From contig JBAMDO010000264.1 in assembly GCA_037074765.1 (NCBI GenBank), positions 1-64,000 of the forward strand: a stretch of DNA of 64,000 bases, given 5' to 3'. This DNA comes from Mansonella perstans. Taxonomy: Eukaryota > Nematoda > Chromadorea > Rhabditida > Onchocercidae. Below the pieces are notes generated by a model that did not search any database, was not told where the DNA came from, and saw only the letters and a program-made list of their open reading frames with translations. A program made the translations under genes and the position numbers. Shown here one piece after another: positions 27,301 through 42,600 of the stretch (the stretch's first letter is position 1; the number at the start of each line of letters is the position of its first letter).

Positions 27301-30300
27301 TTTTTTCGATATAAGTTATCGAAAAAAAAATAAAAAATTTTGAGTTAAGTAATTGGTAAACAAACTGATTTTTCAGTGTTTCGTCACAAATGTCAAAAAC
27401 TATTTTTAGCGGGAGTGTATATATGCATTGTCACGAAGTTGTGCGGTAGCAACAATGAAATGTCATTCATCATATTATTACCTACGACTTCTTTTGCTCC
27501 AGTTATTATCGCCCTTTCTTTCACATTATGCGACTGATCAGAATCCCATAGTGGATCATGCACCAGGTTCAGAGCATACAGCTAATAAGTCATCATCCAA
27601 AACGTTAGAAGCAAAAAAGAAAACGGAGATTCATTTACCAGAAGGGATGGATATTAATAGTATGGTATGTATATTTTTAAATGTCATTTTGTTTTCTGAT
27701 TAAAATTTTGCCATTTCAATTGATGCTAACGAAAGACAGGTAATCAAAATACGAACTGGTTCCACCTTCGAATATTTTCAGTAAATGACTTATTTTCAAC
27801 TGCTTCCATTATGATTATATGTTATTCAAAAGTATTGTACTGATTAATTATTGGTAACTGTCTTAGAATATACTAATATTCTTAAATTGTTATACTTTAT
27901 TTTCAGTCTCAATTAGAATGCGCAGTAGTCGTTCTGATAGGAGAAGATATTAAGAAGCCAGTAAATATCCTCTCAATCGATATGCTTTCACTTGCTGTAA
28001 GTATTTTAGTTAAAATTCATTCCCAGAATTTTCATATTTTTTTATATGAAAAAAGGAAATTTTTGCATTTCACAACTGAACGGCTATCATAGGTTGAAAT
28101 GGCGATGTGTGAAGGTTGGGAACGTGTGAACAAAAATGGTAAAGTTGTGAGCAAAGAAGGACTTGTTACTTTTCCGCACGGTTCAGAGAATGAACAACAT
28201 GCTATACGATTGGCACTTATTGGACATTTGTATCAAGTATGTATTATATCTAATGTCAACTTCCTCTGTTTTATTATGTTTCCTCAATATCATATAGAGG
28301 AAACGTACTTTAAAAAAAAAAAAAAAAATCATTGGTAACCTAGCTATTATTTCTTGATTTATTCCAGGTTATTGCTACATTTGATGCTGAATCAACTATT
28401 CCAAAACAAATAGCTTCGTCATTTACTGTGCAAGAGGATAATGCGTTGGATGGCTTGTTGCTACATCTTAACAATATTGCTCGTCCCGGACAACAGCTCT
28501 CGTCATTGGCTAACCTAAAAAAGGTATTTTGAAATTCCATGATTCATTTAAAACTTTTTCTTTTCATTTGTTTGTTCATTTTAGTAATATTAACATTTTT
28601 GAATCGCTCAAATTTAGTGTAATAATAAGGCATTAGTATAGAATTGGGTATCTTATGATATCTATCTTTACTCAGATTTTAAATTCATTTAGGGCTCAAT
28701 GATATATTTATGGCAGTACATATTGTTGAACTTTGTGGTTTAAAAAGATTTCCAAAGTTTAGTGCCAACATCGTAGGTTGTCCTTACCCATTCTTTATAG
28801 AGATATATCATTAATGTTCAATAAAAATCCTTGGGTATAAATCTCTCGAAAAGAGTCGTCTTACCATTTGCAGAACCACTGAGCTAATTAAACTTTTGAT
28901 AGTTCGAACGCTTAGTTTAACGCAAATAATTTGCGGCTGTGTTTTTACCGCTTCATTATTGATGTTCGTATTCCTTTCATGTTTCTACATTGCTCGGTCG
29001 TTATCACTTCTGCACTTTGATGATGATTAGACAGGCTAGTGAGAGGCATAAAATATTTCCATTTTATATTTTTTTTTCATCCGAAAAGCATGTTCTTATA
29101 TAAAACTTAACTTTTTCATCAAATACAAAAAGGCAATTTTTAATTTTTACATAGATTTTAACCATCTATCGAAGTAGAAAACCAGTTTGTAAGCATCACA
29201 CGATCGAACTTTTTATCTTGAATATATAAAATATAATAATGTAAAATATAATTTGTATTTAAATTTGAACAGTCACATAAACATTTTCTAACAAATATGC
29301 ACTTACTCTAAATGAATTTTTAAAAAGTGTGAATTTTGCAGACACTTCTAACAGCAATAATTGAATTTCTGCGTCCACTGTCACTTTTGTACCATGCTCT
29401 TACACTTGTACCACCACCAGAAGCATTGAAAGGTAATGTTAGGAAAACTTTTCTCATTTTTAGTGATACTTCCCACTCATGCACAGATTGTGGAGCTAAT
29501 ATGAAACAGTGGCCATCCTAACCCTTTATCGGAAGAATCGGGTCTAACTTGCTTTTGTTCCATCGTAATGGGGAATGCGGACTTCTTTGGCGTCTGAACA
29601 ATCTTAGTATCACTACAGATTTGCATTAGAATTCATATTTAGGTTAAATAGTGTCAGAGGAAAGCTATATTTGACTTAAAGGAAATAAATTTCCGATTTT
29701 CAGATCCTTCTGTCAATGAATTCGAGCCTCTATGCCGCTATCTCGGTTTTACGCCCAATCTTGGTGAATTTCTCAGTGGACCATGCGTTGAGAAGCTATT
29801 TACATTGTAGGTCTCTTAATATACTCAGAACCTATAAGATAGCAAGATATAGAATAGTGCAATAAGAATTGAAATCATATGGTATCTCTGTAACAGTAAT
29901 TATTTGGTACCAATAATTATATTTAAATAGCTTACTTGTTAAAGTTAGTCCGTGCAAGTAAATAAAATTGTGTGTATTATTATAAGTAAAGTTTATTTAT
30001 TTATTCTACTTATGTTTTTGGTTTTAATAATTTGTATATTAAAAAATTACGAAAGGATAACTTAGGATGCCAAAGTCTCATTTTAATTTTCATGTCACTT
30101 CACGGCTTTTAGTGTGTTCGAAATTTCCTTTGTCATATGTTAACGATGGATAACACAATTACATAAGGCCATATCAGTTTTTAAAATAATTTTTTTCTCA
30201 GGTGGGCATTATCAGGTGATAAGTCTAAAGGAAGTATTGTGCGGCAGCCAGTTTTCGAAAACACATTTGTGAAATTGCCGGAAGATTTTTCAGAACTAAT

Positions 30301-31539
30301 CAATTATGCAGCCAGTTTCAGGTTAATATATTTTTCTCTTTTTCTTTTCAGTGCATAATACTTCATGGCAATTTAAAAAAGTTTGATATGCGCTAATGCT
30401 ATTAGTCAAAAAAAAAGAATTGCGATGTATGATTTTTTTGCTGTAATCTGTTATTTGCAGTCGCATTGCTGATTAAATCAGTGGCGAAATTTTCAATTAA
30501 CAACATCAATAGAACTAAATTTAATAATAGGGCCAAGAGTTAACCGCGATTATATGCTGGTGCTTACTTAATGACTATGGGGTCATTAAGTTTAGGCTTT
30601 TTCTATCCTCGAAATGTATTATGGAATTGGTTTTGTTAATGAAGTCATGTTAACTGGAGCAGTGCATTATTAGAGATACAGTTTTTTGATACATGGTAAA
30701 AGATAGTCTTAGCTCAGAGACGCATGAATTTCAAAGGTTTTTTTCGTAATTTAAACTCTTCAGGTGTCCTTCTATTCCGATCGACGATCATTCATCGTCG
30801 GCACCGAGCTTATGCCTTCTTTGTGGTTCATTACTCTGCTCTCAGAGTTATTGCTGTCAACGTACAGTAAGTTATAAGGACTAATATTAATTTACTTTGA
30901 TATTAGATAATTTACTATGTTTTAGATTTCTTGGCTAGTGGTAATGATATACACTCCGATGTTTTTACAGATAAATGGTGTTGCACTTGGAGCTTGTTCT
31001 TATCATTTAAAAACGTGTACTGGGTCCTCGGGTGGTGTGTTTCTTCGGTGAGTGATTTTTGTTGTTTTTTCAAAATTTTAAAATGCTTTAATAATAAATC
31101 GTAGTCTAATAGCAGAACTGATAGTATTTATCGTTTGATTTCCTTAAGAGAAGTTAAAATTTTATTTCTGCTTATAAAAATTCAGAATTCGTGACAGTCA
31201 AATAGTGCTGTTAACATCGCGTGAACGAGGCTGCTTACTTCCAGCACCTTATGTAGATAGCCATGGTGAAACTGATCCAGGATTTCGGTGAGTGTATAAT
31301 TATACTGCCGTTATAATTAAATCACCATTCATTATTGATATGGATATCTCTTTCAGCTTTTAATTCTTGTTTTCAAATTTTTTATATTGCATTGTAGACG
31401 TGGAAATCCACTGCATCTTAGTCATGAGCTTTATGCGAAATTGGAAAATCTTTGGCTTAGTCAATCGATAGCAGAAGAAGTGGCTAATCAGTATGAAATT
31501 GATCATCGCAATATAGGAGTTGAGTGGAACCATTTTTAG
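12380..31539 (+). CDS. ubr-1: E3 ubiquitin ligase UBR-1 (N-recognin of the Arg/N-degron pathway)
   Basis: About 46 exons over 19 kb, roughly 1,900 residues. ATG is at 12380 or 12386; a TTTGATGCAG acceptor lies directly before the second, so trans-splicing could choose it. Domains in order: UBR box (exons 14206-15030) with [35 protein letters not shown] and [11 protein letters not shown], keeping the zinc Cys/His set and the acidic pocket for type-1 N-degrons; ClpS-like domain (15.5-16.3 kb) with [11 protein letters not shown] then [20 protein letters not shown] for bulky type-2 residues; a long helical scaffold with [24 protein letters not shown] and [12 protein letters not shown] (24.6-25.5 kb) with [19 protein letters not shown] and YLCPLC; C-terminal UBLC domain (30.8-31.5 kb) with [25 protein letters not shown] and final GVEWNHF. 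Terminal exon 31399-31539. Every key domain residue looked for is present, so it should be active. Confidence 0.95.
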
Positions 31540-33562
31540 ATTATTTTTTGATAAGAAACTGATTTTCTTTATACTCATATATTTCACATATTCTGTATAG
31601 TTATGCGAGAAGAAAAAATGATCTTAAATGTATTTTTTGCTGAAAACAAATTAGATGCTTAAAATAAATGAGAACCTATTTTTGGCGAAAATGTATAACC
31701 AATTTTTGATTTTGCTCATTTTGCCTTCGTTATTTTCTACCAGTAATAATTATTTATATAGAAATGAACTTTTATGCACTTTGTGTTGTAGGACATTTTG
31801 TACTATTTATTTATCTACTAGTCTTCTCCGACATATATAATTCATCAACTAATCCTTTGCGTTAATATAATTCATTAGCTAGTTCTTTGCGTCACAAATA
31901 TGTAGGAAGTTAATTACAAAAGTTATGTCAAATTGATATTAAATTATTGTATGAGAAATGATAAAAAGAAAAAAAAAAGACATACCTTTGAAAATTTGAG
32001 TATTAGGTAATTTTTTGTGTATATTTCTCTAAAAATATGCAAAACTCCAAAACTCTTTAGATATTCAAGCTTAAAGCTTGAAAGAATAAATTTACAATCT
32101 GTATAGATTTTTTTCAGATTCTTTTATTCCATTCATTTGATTATGATACGTATATTTTTGGATGGATAATGTTATTAGTGATTTGCATTAGAGTAGCTTG
32201 TTTGAGCCTGTTACACTATATATGTAATAACATGCAAATAGAATTTTCAATCTCGTCATTTTGAATGATAGTTTGTGGCAAAAAAAAAAAAGAAAGAAAA
32301 AATGTGTGATCTTTTTTCTTTATGTGATACATATGCTTAGTCAATGCTTTATATTTATTTCAAAATAAAAATGATTTCTTTCCACAAAATGAAATTATTA
32401 TTGCTATCGACCTGATTCAATATTCAAGAGTAGCTCAGACAGAAGTGACGCTTATGCTTCATACTTTGTTTATATTTTGACAACAATTGCATGAAATTCT
32501 CCTATCCATTAGCTCAATTGGTATTAGCTAGCTAATTGCTTATTCATTCAACCATTTATTTGATGCATTCACATCATTCAATACACTTATGGTTGAATAT
32601 CATACTAATCATTTCATTTGAATGATATATGATCTTACATGCATCTGCAAATTATCTCTCTGCCAAAAAATCTGATTTGTGATAATGTCGAAAAATGCGT
32701 AACCTGTTTAAGAGAAATAAACGATTTCCATTTTGTCTTTCTTTTTCCTTCCTTTTTTCTTTACCGAAATTTTCCCTGAACCAAATTTTTCTATTTGAAT
32801 TATTGAAAAGAGCTAATTTAGTGAATGGAAAGCATTTTTTTCAAATGTTATATTTTTTGAAGTTAGGATCGTTTTTATTTCAAACTAGTATTTTAAATTA
32901 TACGATATGAAAATATAAAAGCTTATAAATTATATTAATGAGCTATGATCAGATAAGTTTCAATATTCTTTTCTATGTTAAATTGTGTTTAGGATTTTTT
33001 CAAAAAATTTCCGTCTTTTTTATGCGTTTTCTTCCCTTCCTTGTTTTCTGTCAAATGCCCAGTTTATTATTGCTTTTTTAATTGTTATAATCACATTATT
33101 GAGCATAAGATTTATAACCTATAGTAATTAGCGCTATACAAAACATAAGTTCAGAAGATTATTATCACTGTTATTTGAGCATCAATACAGAAGGAGAGAA
33201 ATAAATAAATCAAATATCACTAATGACAATAATCACTTATCATTTATTCAGTTATCCAGAATGATGAATTTCAAAAAATCTTCTTATCCAGAATTACCAT
33301 CAAAATGAAATTTATATGTACAAAATGATAATTGACAGTAAAAGAGTACTTCATTGGAGAAATTTTCTTCATATTCGAGTCAAAAGTATCATCATTCATT
33401 TTTGCTAAGTTTGTAGATTTACTAATTTAGCATATTCCTTGGCTTAATGTTTAATAAATACATTTGTTGATTAATTAAAATATAATATTTGTGATTCTAT
33501 CAGTGATTTCAACTGTCACAATTATCATTATTTTGCAAAAAAAATTTTTCATAAATTATTTT
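31540..33562. other. Convergent spacer between ubr-1 and trak-1
   Basis: Two-kilobase tail-to-tail spacer holding both 3' UTRs. AATAAA-like signals occur on the plus strand near 31663 and 32086. An A-rich tract lies at 32281-32301. I see no conserved coding sequence; the plus-strand ORF at 32695-32910 is a low-complexity Phe/Leu run. Confidence 0.5.
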
Positions 33563-36500
33563 TCAATTACTCCGTGAAGAGTCGTTGTTGCTTGATTTGG
33601 TCAATAAATTAAGATGCAAATTATGCATACTATGAAATCGAGCCAATTGTTTTGATAGCGACAACACTTTTGATGATGGTATGCTTAAATTAAGTGCTTC
33701 CAGAAGATATGATGAACTTAGTGGCACTTCGCCTGAAAAAGCAATTTCTTTAATTAAATCATTTTATGCTAGCAATTGGCGACTGGGTTGTCTTTCATTA
33801 CTGTAAATTAATTAATAAATCAATCTTAGAGGAAGTTCCTTGTACATAGGACCTTATCAATGATAATGATTAGAAAATATTTCAAGCAACAAAGAAAAAT
33901 GAACTTTAAAGAGTAGCGATGTCATTGAGAGTAGCGCAATAATGAGCCAATCCTTAAAAATGACTCATTTCAAAATCGAAATAACTCTCTTTTTTTACAT
34001 TTTAATTTGTTTTCAATAATTATTTTCCTTATAACATCATAGTGTTTGTCGTATCTATGTCAGTTATTTTAGTGCACTCTTTTTTTGATTTCTTCATTCT
34101 TATTTTTTTTTTTTTTTAGTTCTACAAATCAAATTTTGTTTGGAAAAGAATTTATCAATGTTAAATTATACTTACATTTAAGACTTTTACGCATTTGACG
34201 TGTAGGTGTAACTGATAGCGTTATCGGAACCGTTGAACGAAGTACAATACCTTGAGCAATATTATCATGAAGTGAAGCAAATAAGCCGACGTTTGAAGGA
34301 ATGTTGTCATATTTAAAAACCCGTGATAGACAATTTATAAATTTGTGCTTTTGTGAATCAGCAGGGTGCAATGTTACACGTTGTGTGATTCGTTGCCAGT
34401 GATGTTTTTTCATCGAATTTCGAGAAATCTATAAAAGCAAAAATGTTTTCAATGAAAACAGCTATGCGATACATATGGATCGGACTTTAATGAAACTTTC
34501 ATACCAGCATTGATAAATTTTCAAGTTTTTTAAATGCTTTATAAAAAAGATCGTATAGATTTTTAGTATTTGCAAAAATATCGTACCTTACTTGGTGATA
34601 AGTTGAAGAAAGACGCATTCAAAGGTGGTAAACCACGTTCTCGGCGAAATCTTGCATAATCTCTTTCGATCTTTTTAAAAAATAAATTGATAGTGTGAGT
34701 GCAGTGTAATTATTATTCTATCCCAAATATTACATAAATTAAAATTTAGAGAATTAAAAACTTTAATTTATTAATTCAAAGTAGTTTCTTTTATCACCTG
34801 TTTTCGTATATTCAATTTTTTAATGGACCAACGTAAATCTCGTGTACCGGGTTGTCCAGGTTCACCCATTTGTGGTTCCTCATAATCAGATATTGAGTCA
34901 CTTGATTTGCTAAGTGAACTGGATGAATTATGTTTTGCTATTCGATTTAAATCATACACAAGCCAAGTAGGATACTGTGAAACATCCTCCTACAAGTAAT
35001 CAAATCTAAAAAAGTTTCATTCATATCTACGAGAAAAAAAATTAGAAAAAATTTGATTTTTTTATTTCGCTTTTGAGAAACGATCATTTTCGTTCTGTAA
35101 TTTTGTATAATAATTTTTTTTTGAATTTAAACCAACATTTTTGTCGAAAGATTGGCTCGGTTGCAGTGATGCACTTGTCATGGCATCAACTTCAAAAAAT
35201 CCAGCTTCAGGCTTGGGATTTAACGAAGGCTCTGATTCTAGTTCGTTCGAAGCATGAGGATAAGCTGAATTATCCTCTAAAATGGATCCGGCAATATGAG
35301 GAAGACAAGAACGTCGAAGGATCTTCTCAAAAACATGATTCGGCACATCGACTACCTGAAATAGAAATTTTAAGTAATTCTTAATTATGTTATGTTATTG
35401 ACATCTAGAAATCATAAATTTCGAAATAAACATAAGCTGGACAGATTCAGTCTTGACCTAATGATTTAAAAGTTGCTCCAGTTTGGATATTTCAGAAGTG
35501 GTAAGTAAATTATCACATTTCACCCACATACATAAGCTATGTACTTTCAGCTGATCCAAATGCACTCGGTGTTTTTTTAACGATTCTATTTAGGCATCTC
35601 AAAAGAGACTCATAGCTGACCGTTTAAGTTGTCCGGTAAATATCTAACGATCATAAGAGATGAATGTTCACATCTAATCATTCAATTTAACTCGAAAAAT
35701 GAATTTCGGTTTTTTTTATGGTTTTTGACCTTTGCAGAAATTGCCTTAATTTTTCGTTTTGCTTAATTTTTGAGGTGATTTTTTTCTTTTTGTTTCTGTT
35801 TTTTGGCATGGTTTTTTATTATTTTCGGTTTTTTACTCAGATAATTACAGGAATATGATTATTATTGCTTCTAATGAGTCTTTTAACTGGCTATCATTGC
35901 TCAGAATGTTTTCTTTTAGTGAGGTTTTTATTTTTTTTTTATTATTTTATTTTGTTATTAGTTATTTCTTACGGTATAGTGATGATTTAATTTCTTTACA
36001 TTAGAGATATCGATAGTTTTTTAATGTTAAAAAAAATTTAATTCAATAGAAATATAAGCTGCATATAGAAAAGACAATTAGAGAGATAATGAGCATATAT
36101 ATCAATTGAAAAGTTGCAAATTTCAAAATGATAACCTACATTATTATCACTATGTGAATTTTGCCGACATCGTTCGGATGGTAATGGATCGGTAACGGTA
36201 GCAACTGTACGGGTTTTCATTACACTTGAATCATTCATATCGCGGGCTTTAATCACTTCTGATTTATTCGATAAATGAGTCATATCCGTCCTTGATTGTA
36301 TGTTTTGTTGTCTTGTTAATATCCTGTCGAACAGAACAGGAAAAATGAGACAAATTTATAATTAATTCAATAGTTGCAATTAATTCAACAATAAATGAAT
36401 TAATTATAAAGAATTTGATGACAAATAAGATCAAAGCAATTCGTATTTTTGCTTATTGAAAGTAAGAAAAGAATGACTTATATAAGTAATGATAAATGAT

Positions 36501-39500
36501 ACAGTTCATACCTTTGATTTTTAATGGAGCTGTAGAAACTGCTATCCGATGCTTCAATTTCACTTGCCAGCGAATCATAAAGTGAGTCAGGAGTGCTAGT
36601 CCTTAAATGATGAATGATAATTCAAAATTGAATGATAAAATGAATCTAAAGCAGAAATGCTGCTTTTTAAATAGCATTCATTGATCAAAAAAATTTTCCA
36701 AGAAAAAACAAGATAGCAATTAATTTTATTTCTTAACATTCTCTTTAATTGTTTATTTAATTTAACAAAATATTTCATAAAAATTTCAGTCCATTTAAAT
36801 TGTCTCCTTCATATCAAAAAAAGATCAAAATAAAATAAATAAAAACCAAATATATTTCCTTTTTAATCAATTTTTTGCTAAGTAATATTTTAATAAAAAA
36901 ATGTTTGAGTTGACTGATTAAATTACTTTGTTACTTTTCTTTCTTTTTTTTGAAAGAAAACTGCACCTATAAGCAGACTGATTTTGCCGATATGTTCGCA
37001 GCTCTTCTTTTGCATCATGCAACATTGCCAACACTTCCGTGTATCGTTCTTGCAGATCAGTTACTTGCGCTGCAAGTTCTTCATGCAATTTTAGTGCATC
37101 TTCCAGTTGTTCTTGCAAGTTAACAGCTTCATTTGTTAACTAAAATAAAAAAAAGTTCGCTTTATTATTATGCAAATAGATATGCAGGAATGTAATTAAT
37201 TCTTTCCAATAATTAAATTGATTTTTGCAAGAATTCAAATTAAATATAAGTATATAAAGAATAGGTAAGAAATATCTTCGCAAAAAAAAGAAATTGACCA
37301 TTAATTATGCGAAGAAATTCACAAACATCAAACGCACCGCTTTTTGTACATCTGACCGGGCATTAATTTCTCGGAGAAGTCTTTCCACTTCAAAACTTTG
37401 ACTTCGACATTCCTCCGTCTTTTCAACAAGTAAACCTTGCAGATGGTATATCTGAAAAAAGCAGAAGTTTTCCATCTCATTCAGAAGCTAATAAATGATC
37501 ACTGATATCAAATTTTATTTAAACTAACAAATATATCTGTAAATGTACGTATCATACAAAGATAACGTTTTTTGATATTATTATAACAATGATAAAGACT
37601 CCTCCTTTCATTTGTAAATTTTGAAACTTAACTTTTTAACCCAATATTCAAAAATCCCTTCATTTCTTTTCACTTTGATTTCATTTTATATCTAATTTTA
37701 TTTCAATATTTAATTTGTGCAACTTGTTGACAAAACTTTTTTCATATGCATACCTATGACAATGTAAGGAAGGCAACCGATGACAAATAAGTAAGTAAAT
37801 AAAATTTGATGGAATTAATGATTTGTACTCCATCACTCGCAAACTGATTATTTTGCGAAGAAATTAATTACCTTTTCATTAGCGGTATCTAACTGCTTTG
37901 TCCATTCCGAAATATGCAACCGTTCATTTTCTTCAAATTCCGAAAAAATTTTATTCAAATTTGTTGACTATAAAATATTAGCAATAAATTAAAAAAACTA
38001 TCACACGCATTTACATATAAGTTTCTAATTTGACGATGCATAAAAGAAGAAAAAAGAAGAAACAACTGTTCCTAAATAGTTTTTGTAATAATTAATTCCT
38101 TTATGACAATTTTTGAATCATTTGTTTCTTCAAATAGTAACAGAAAGACATTACTTCCCTTTCGTAAATTTGAAAATTTAACTATTGGATTTACAATTGG
38201 CATTAAATTTTTTTCGAAAAAAAGAGTAGTTTCATTTACAATGCAAAATAATTTCTGCTACGAAATAATTTATATTTTTGGTTAAAAGCATTCAAGTACT
38301 TGATATTCATTAATTCAATGTACCTCATTTTTTAGCCTTTTATTCTCATCTTCCAATCGCTCAATTTTTCGCTGAAAAATTTCGCTATTCGAATGTCTGC
38401 AAAATTTGCTCATTTCAATTTGATTTATTGCCTTCAATTATAGCAAAATTTCCAATAAAACATATTAATATTCATTAATATGCTTTATTTTGATGGTTTT
38501 GAACGAATTTTAAAATTTCTAAACAAATTCGTCTCTTTAATTTAACGATTTCTTTCTTTTTGAACTCACACTTAATAAATCAACAAGACAGTTTTACGGT
38601 GTAAGTGAAGGGGAAATAATTAACGAATTGAATTAGCGCTTAATGCAAATCAATTTTTATTGAAATTAGCAAGAGTACAGTCTTTACATAATTTCTAGCT
38701 TCTGCTGGACAGACTTACTTTATCGAACTTTGCATTTAGAAAAGTTTAAATTATTATATTTCTGAAAGATTATATAGTCAATTTCCATCCTGCATACAAA
38801 CAAAACTGTTTGGAAATGAAACAAACACTGGTAAAGAAACTGGAGGTAAAATTCAAATAGTCTCGAAATTACGATAAACAAATTTATAAATTGAAATAAA
38901 ATAATAAATATTTTTGAACTTCTTTAATTTTTATCGTGTTTATTTAAGATGAACTTTGAACCCTAAGAATGCATGGGAGAATCAGTATTGATTTTTTTTT
39001 GATGAATAAAAAGAAAAAAGGATTAAAAAAATTTATTAACTATTTCATCTGTTAATTTTCTTCTAAATCTTAATGAGAATGAAGAATTCTATTAAATTTT
39101 AAAATATCTTATTTTGTATGGAAAATAGCATTTTGATAAGAAATTAACTTAAATGAATTAATTCATAGTAACTACAAAAATACAGAAGCTTCCGTTCTCA
39201 ACTAATTATTATTTTTAAAAATTTCGTGAAATTTTCCACAATAAAAAACGTGAAATCGACAAAATTTTTATTTTGAAATACTTTGTTTTAGAATGGTAAA
39301 TTCATGAGTACACAAAATTTAAATTTCATTTAATCAATTGAAATTTGATAGAAAACGAACCCTGATGTACATCCATCTAAATCAGGATCATAATCAATAT
39401 AAAAACGTAAAAGATTTGATCGAGTCTGTAAATCATGGCGCAATTGTGTGACTAAATCATTGGATGCATTTAACGCTTCGTCCAAAAATTCATTTCTAAA

Positions 39501-39650
39501 AAATTAATTTTAAAAAAAACAAGAAAAAATTCACTTTTTTGCTTTTGCTTTTTTTTATTAAGAACATAATTTAAAACAATTAATAGTGATAAAATGAATT
39601 AAATGATCAATGAAGTGAAAACTAATTATAACCACCATCATCACCATTAC

Positions 39651-39685
<35 letters not shown>

Positions 39686-42600
39686 CAATCATCATACATT
39701 ATACCGCTGTTGATTTGATAATTTTATGAGTAATATTTTAATTAACATCAAAATTTTCATTTTTCAAGAGTATCCTTTAAAATAGGATATAATAAATTAC
39801 CTAGCTTGTAATTCATGATTTTGTTCCAGCAATGATTGTCCGATCTTTGCAGCAAGCTCCAGATCTTTTTCCTTCTGTAATATCATTTCCATTAGCATTA
39901 ACCAATGCATTCGCTTCAAAGAATTTTTGCCAAAATTTTTATCGTGATAATATCGTTGTTGTTGTTGAAGATAACGCTGTCGCATTCGCCATCGATATTC
40001 ATTCCTCATGTTAACTTTCATTATCAATTAATACTTAGCTGTTACTCGTTTAATTATAAATAATAGTATAGGAGATGGAATATCTGAAATCACAAATGTA
40101 CACTGATGGGAATGAAATTAATTTTAAATAATCGTTAATGAGCAAAACCTAACACTATTTAGGTAATCAAAAATACCACAAATTCAATATTTTGCTCTAA
40201 AATTGTACAAAATCTCAATGTATTTCTTTAAAGATATATTAAAATATTTACTTAAAGACAATTACATTTCTTCACCTTCACTTTCAATTAATTCTTTTTA
40301 TTTCTCTTTCTCTCTCCCAGTCATTCCGAAAGACTATAATTCTTCAGAACAAATTAATATTCTGGCAAGAAACAATCCGTAAGATTGGAACATAAATCCG
40401 ATCGGATTTTCGCCTATTTTGAAAGCAAACAACATATTCTTAAATTTGCTTCTTTATTTTATCTAATCAAGTTATTAAAATGTTGATCTCTGAGAAAAAA
40501 TCAGTTGAATTTTAAATGAAAAATTCAGCCAAAAATGTTTCCTTTTCACTTATTGTTATTATACAAAATAAATTTAACAGAAATAGTTTGAAATGTAAAA
40601 ATTAACATTTGAAAAAGTAATTGCGATTGATGAAATGCAGCTCAAATGGTATACAAATGACAAATTGAATTTAATTTGACCGAATTCCATCATTGCTATT
40701 CTGTTAACTAATAAAGCTCTATTCAAATGGGTGGGTAAATTGAACGAATGATGAGGTGGGAAAGGTAATAACTTGGTGACAGTTCTCTGCATCCCATTCA
40801 TATACAACTACATATCACCGCCTTCTTTAACAGTAAACAATTACAAATTTGATTATTCCTGACATTTTTTTCTCATTTTGCTGCTTCAACCCATAAATTT
40901 TTTATTACAGTTAATAAATATGACAAGCAATGCTTTACTTAAAGACAGATATTGAATTGGTCGATATATTTCGGAGCATAAAAGCGATACTTTGGACTAT
41001 ATATTTGCATTGGCATATTTGAAATTTTTGTAGTTAATTAAATAAAATTAGATGAAAAAGATTATGGGTCAAGTAGGATATGAAATTTTTGTTTGAAATG
41101 AAGTTTGAAATTTTTACATGAGTTATAAAAATACTGTTGGAAATGATTTGATTATATTTGGGAGCATTTTAAGCTTTATAATAGAACAGCTGGTTGAAAA
41201 AGTTTTCCTGTTAACATTTCATTAGTAACTTCTAGAAAGAAAAAAGAAGAAAAAAATTGAAAATAGTTTAAGTGTTAAAAGCTTGGTGTTTAGCTTAAGC
41301 GTTAAAAGCATTTTTTATTGAAAACTTTTAGATTGGTAAAATTTTTAAAATGAATAAAAGTTTCTTTCCAAAATATAAAAATTCAAAAATATTTTACTTA
41401 ATAATTCAATTTTTTATATTGTGCATATACATTAGTATCGTATCTATGCCGGAGTAATATTAACAGCAATAATTTTCGTGGAGAAGTTCGCATACTCTCG
41501 GGATGTTGTAAGCTATGCTGCGATAAATATTCCCGTAGATCCCAAGCCAGAGTAAACGTTTGGATGGACTCTTAACCTTCAGGAAATCAACCCGGGAAGA
41601 GGAAAATTCTTAATCTAAATCAAGGTCGATGAGCTTGTTTAATCTTGTGATCAACCTAAGAAAATAACATACTCTCAGCTAAACTTGAAATGATGATACT
41701 GTAATACTGTCATGACAGTGAATAGAGCTCCTCAAAAATTTTCATTCGTGAAACCAAGTTGTGACGGCGGCAACAATAAATGAGAAAAGATTTTTTTTTA
41801 ACAGTTTGAACTGTTAATTTTGATAGTGTTATCATGCATTTTATTGTAAAAAAAACGAAAGAAAAGGCATTTTGTTAAAAGCCTTAATAGATATTTGAGC
41901 GATAAGAAAATTAAAATATATTTAATAAATATTTTCTTTTCTTTCTTTTTCTTAATATTAATAAATCCTCACTTTTTTCTCTTGCTCCAGGTACAGCTAC
42001 TTGAAGTATTAAATGTTTCAGTTAAGGAAAAGTTATTGTACGAAAAAAAGTTTTTTTCAATGAATTTTGTGGAAAAATGGAATAAATAGAAAAAGAAATG
42101 AAAGATAACACACTGTAAATGAAATGGCACAAATGAAAAGATCGTTTTCTTATAAACGCAAAAATTCAATTTTAAATGACAAAGAACCAGAAAAAAATGA
42201 ATTTTCTTTCGCGTCCTTCGCCCGCTTTTTTTTCAGATGAAAACATTAAAAATTACGCAAAACGATCGGATGGGTCAGTCTTTTCTCATTCTTTTTTTGC
42301 ATTTATTAACAAACAAATGTTTCAAAAGTGAAGGGAAACAGAATGACAATTGCTTTTTTCCCAAATACTCATTTAGAAGATAAAAAACAAAAAAAAAAAA
42401 CTGAACGAAAAATTTGCTTTTGAACGAAAAATTTGCTTTTGAACGAAAAATTTGCTTTTGAACAAAAAATTTGCTTTCTGTCAAATATTTTTTAACGCAA
42501 AGAAAAATTGAATCGAAAATTAAAATGTCATTAGTTGATTGTAATTTTTTCTTCTATTGGGAAAAGATTGTTATTCTTTTTCTAATCATTAAAGTAGATG

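Noticed and set aside
27360..27410. Ubr-1 exon starting at the TTTTTCAG near 27378
   Set aside because: That acceptor leads into an in-frame TAG; the acceptor at 27410 (CTATTTTTAG) gives the expected [11 protein letters not shown] continuation.
39797..40027. Trak-1 starting at the ORF beginning near 40021-40027
   Set aside because: A clean splice acceptor at 39875 and the family signature show that only 39801-39874 is exon; the N-terminal Gln/Tyr-rich part is intron.
41430..41660. Firm call of Wolbachia-derived insertion
   Set aside because: Composition alone suggests foreign or coding origin; without a search the source cannot be named.
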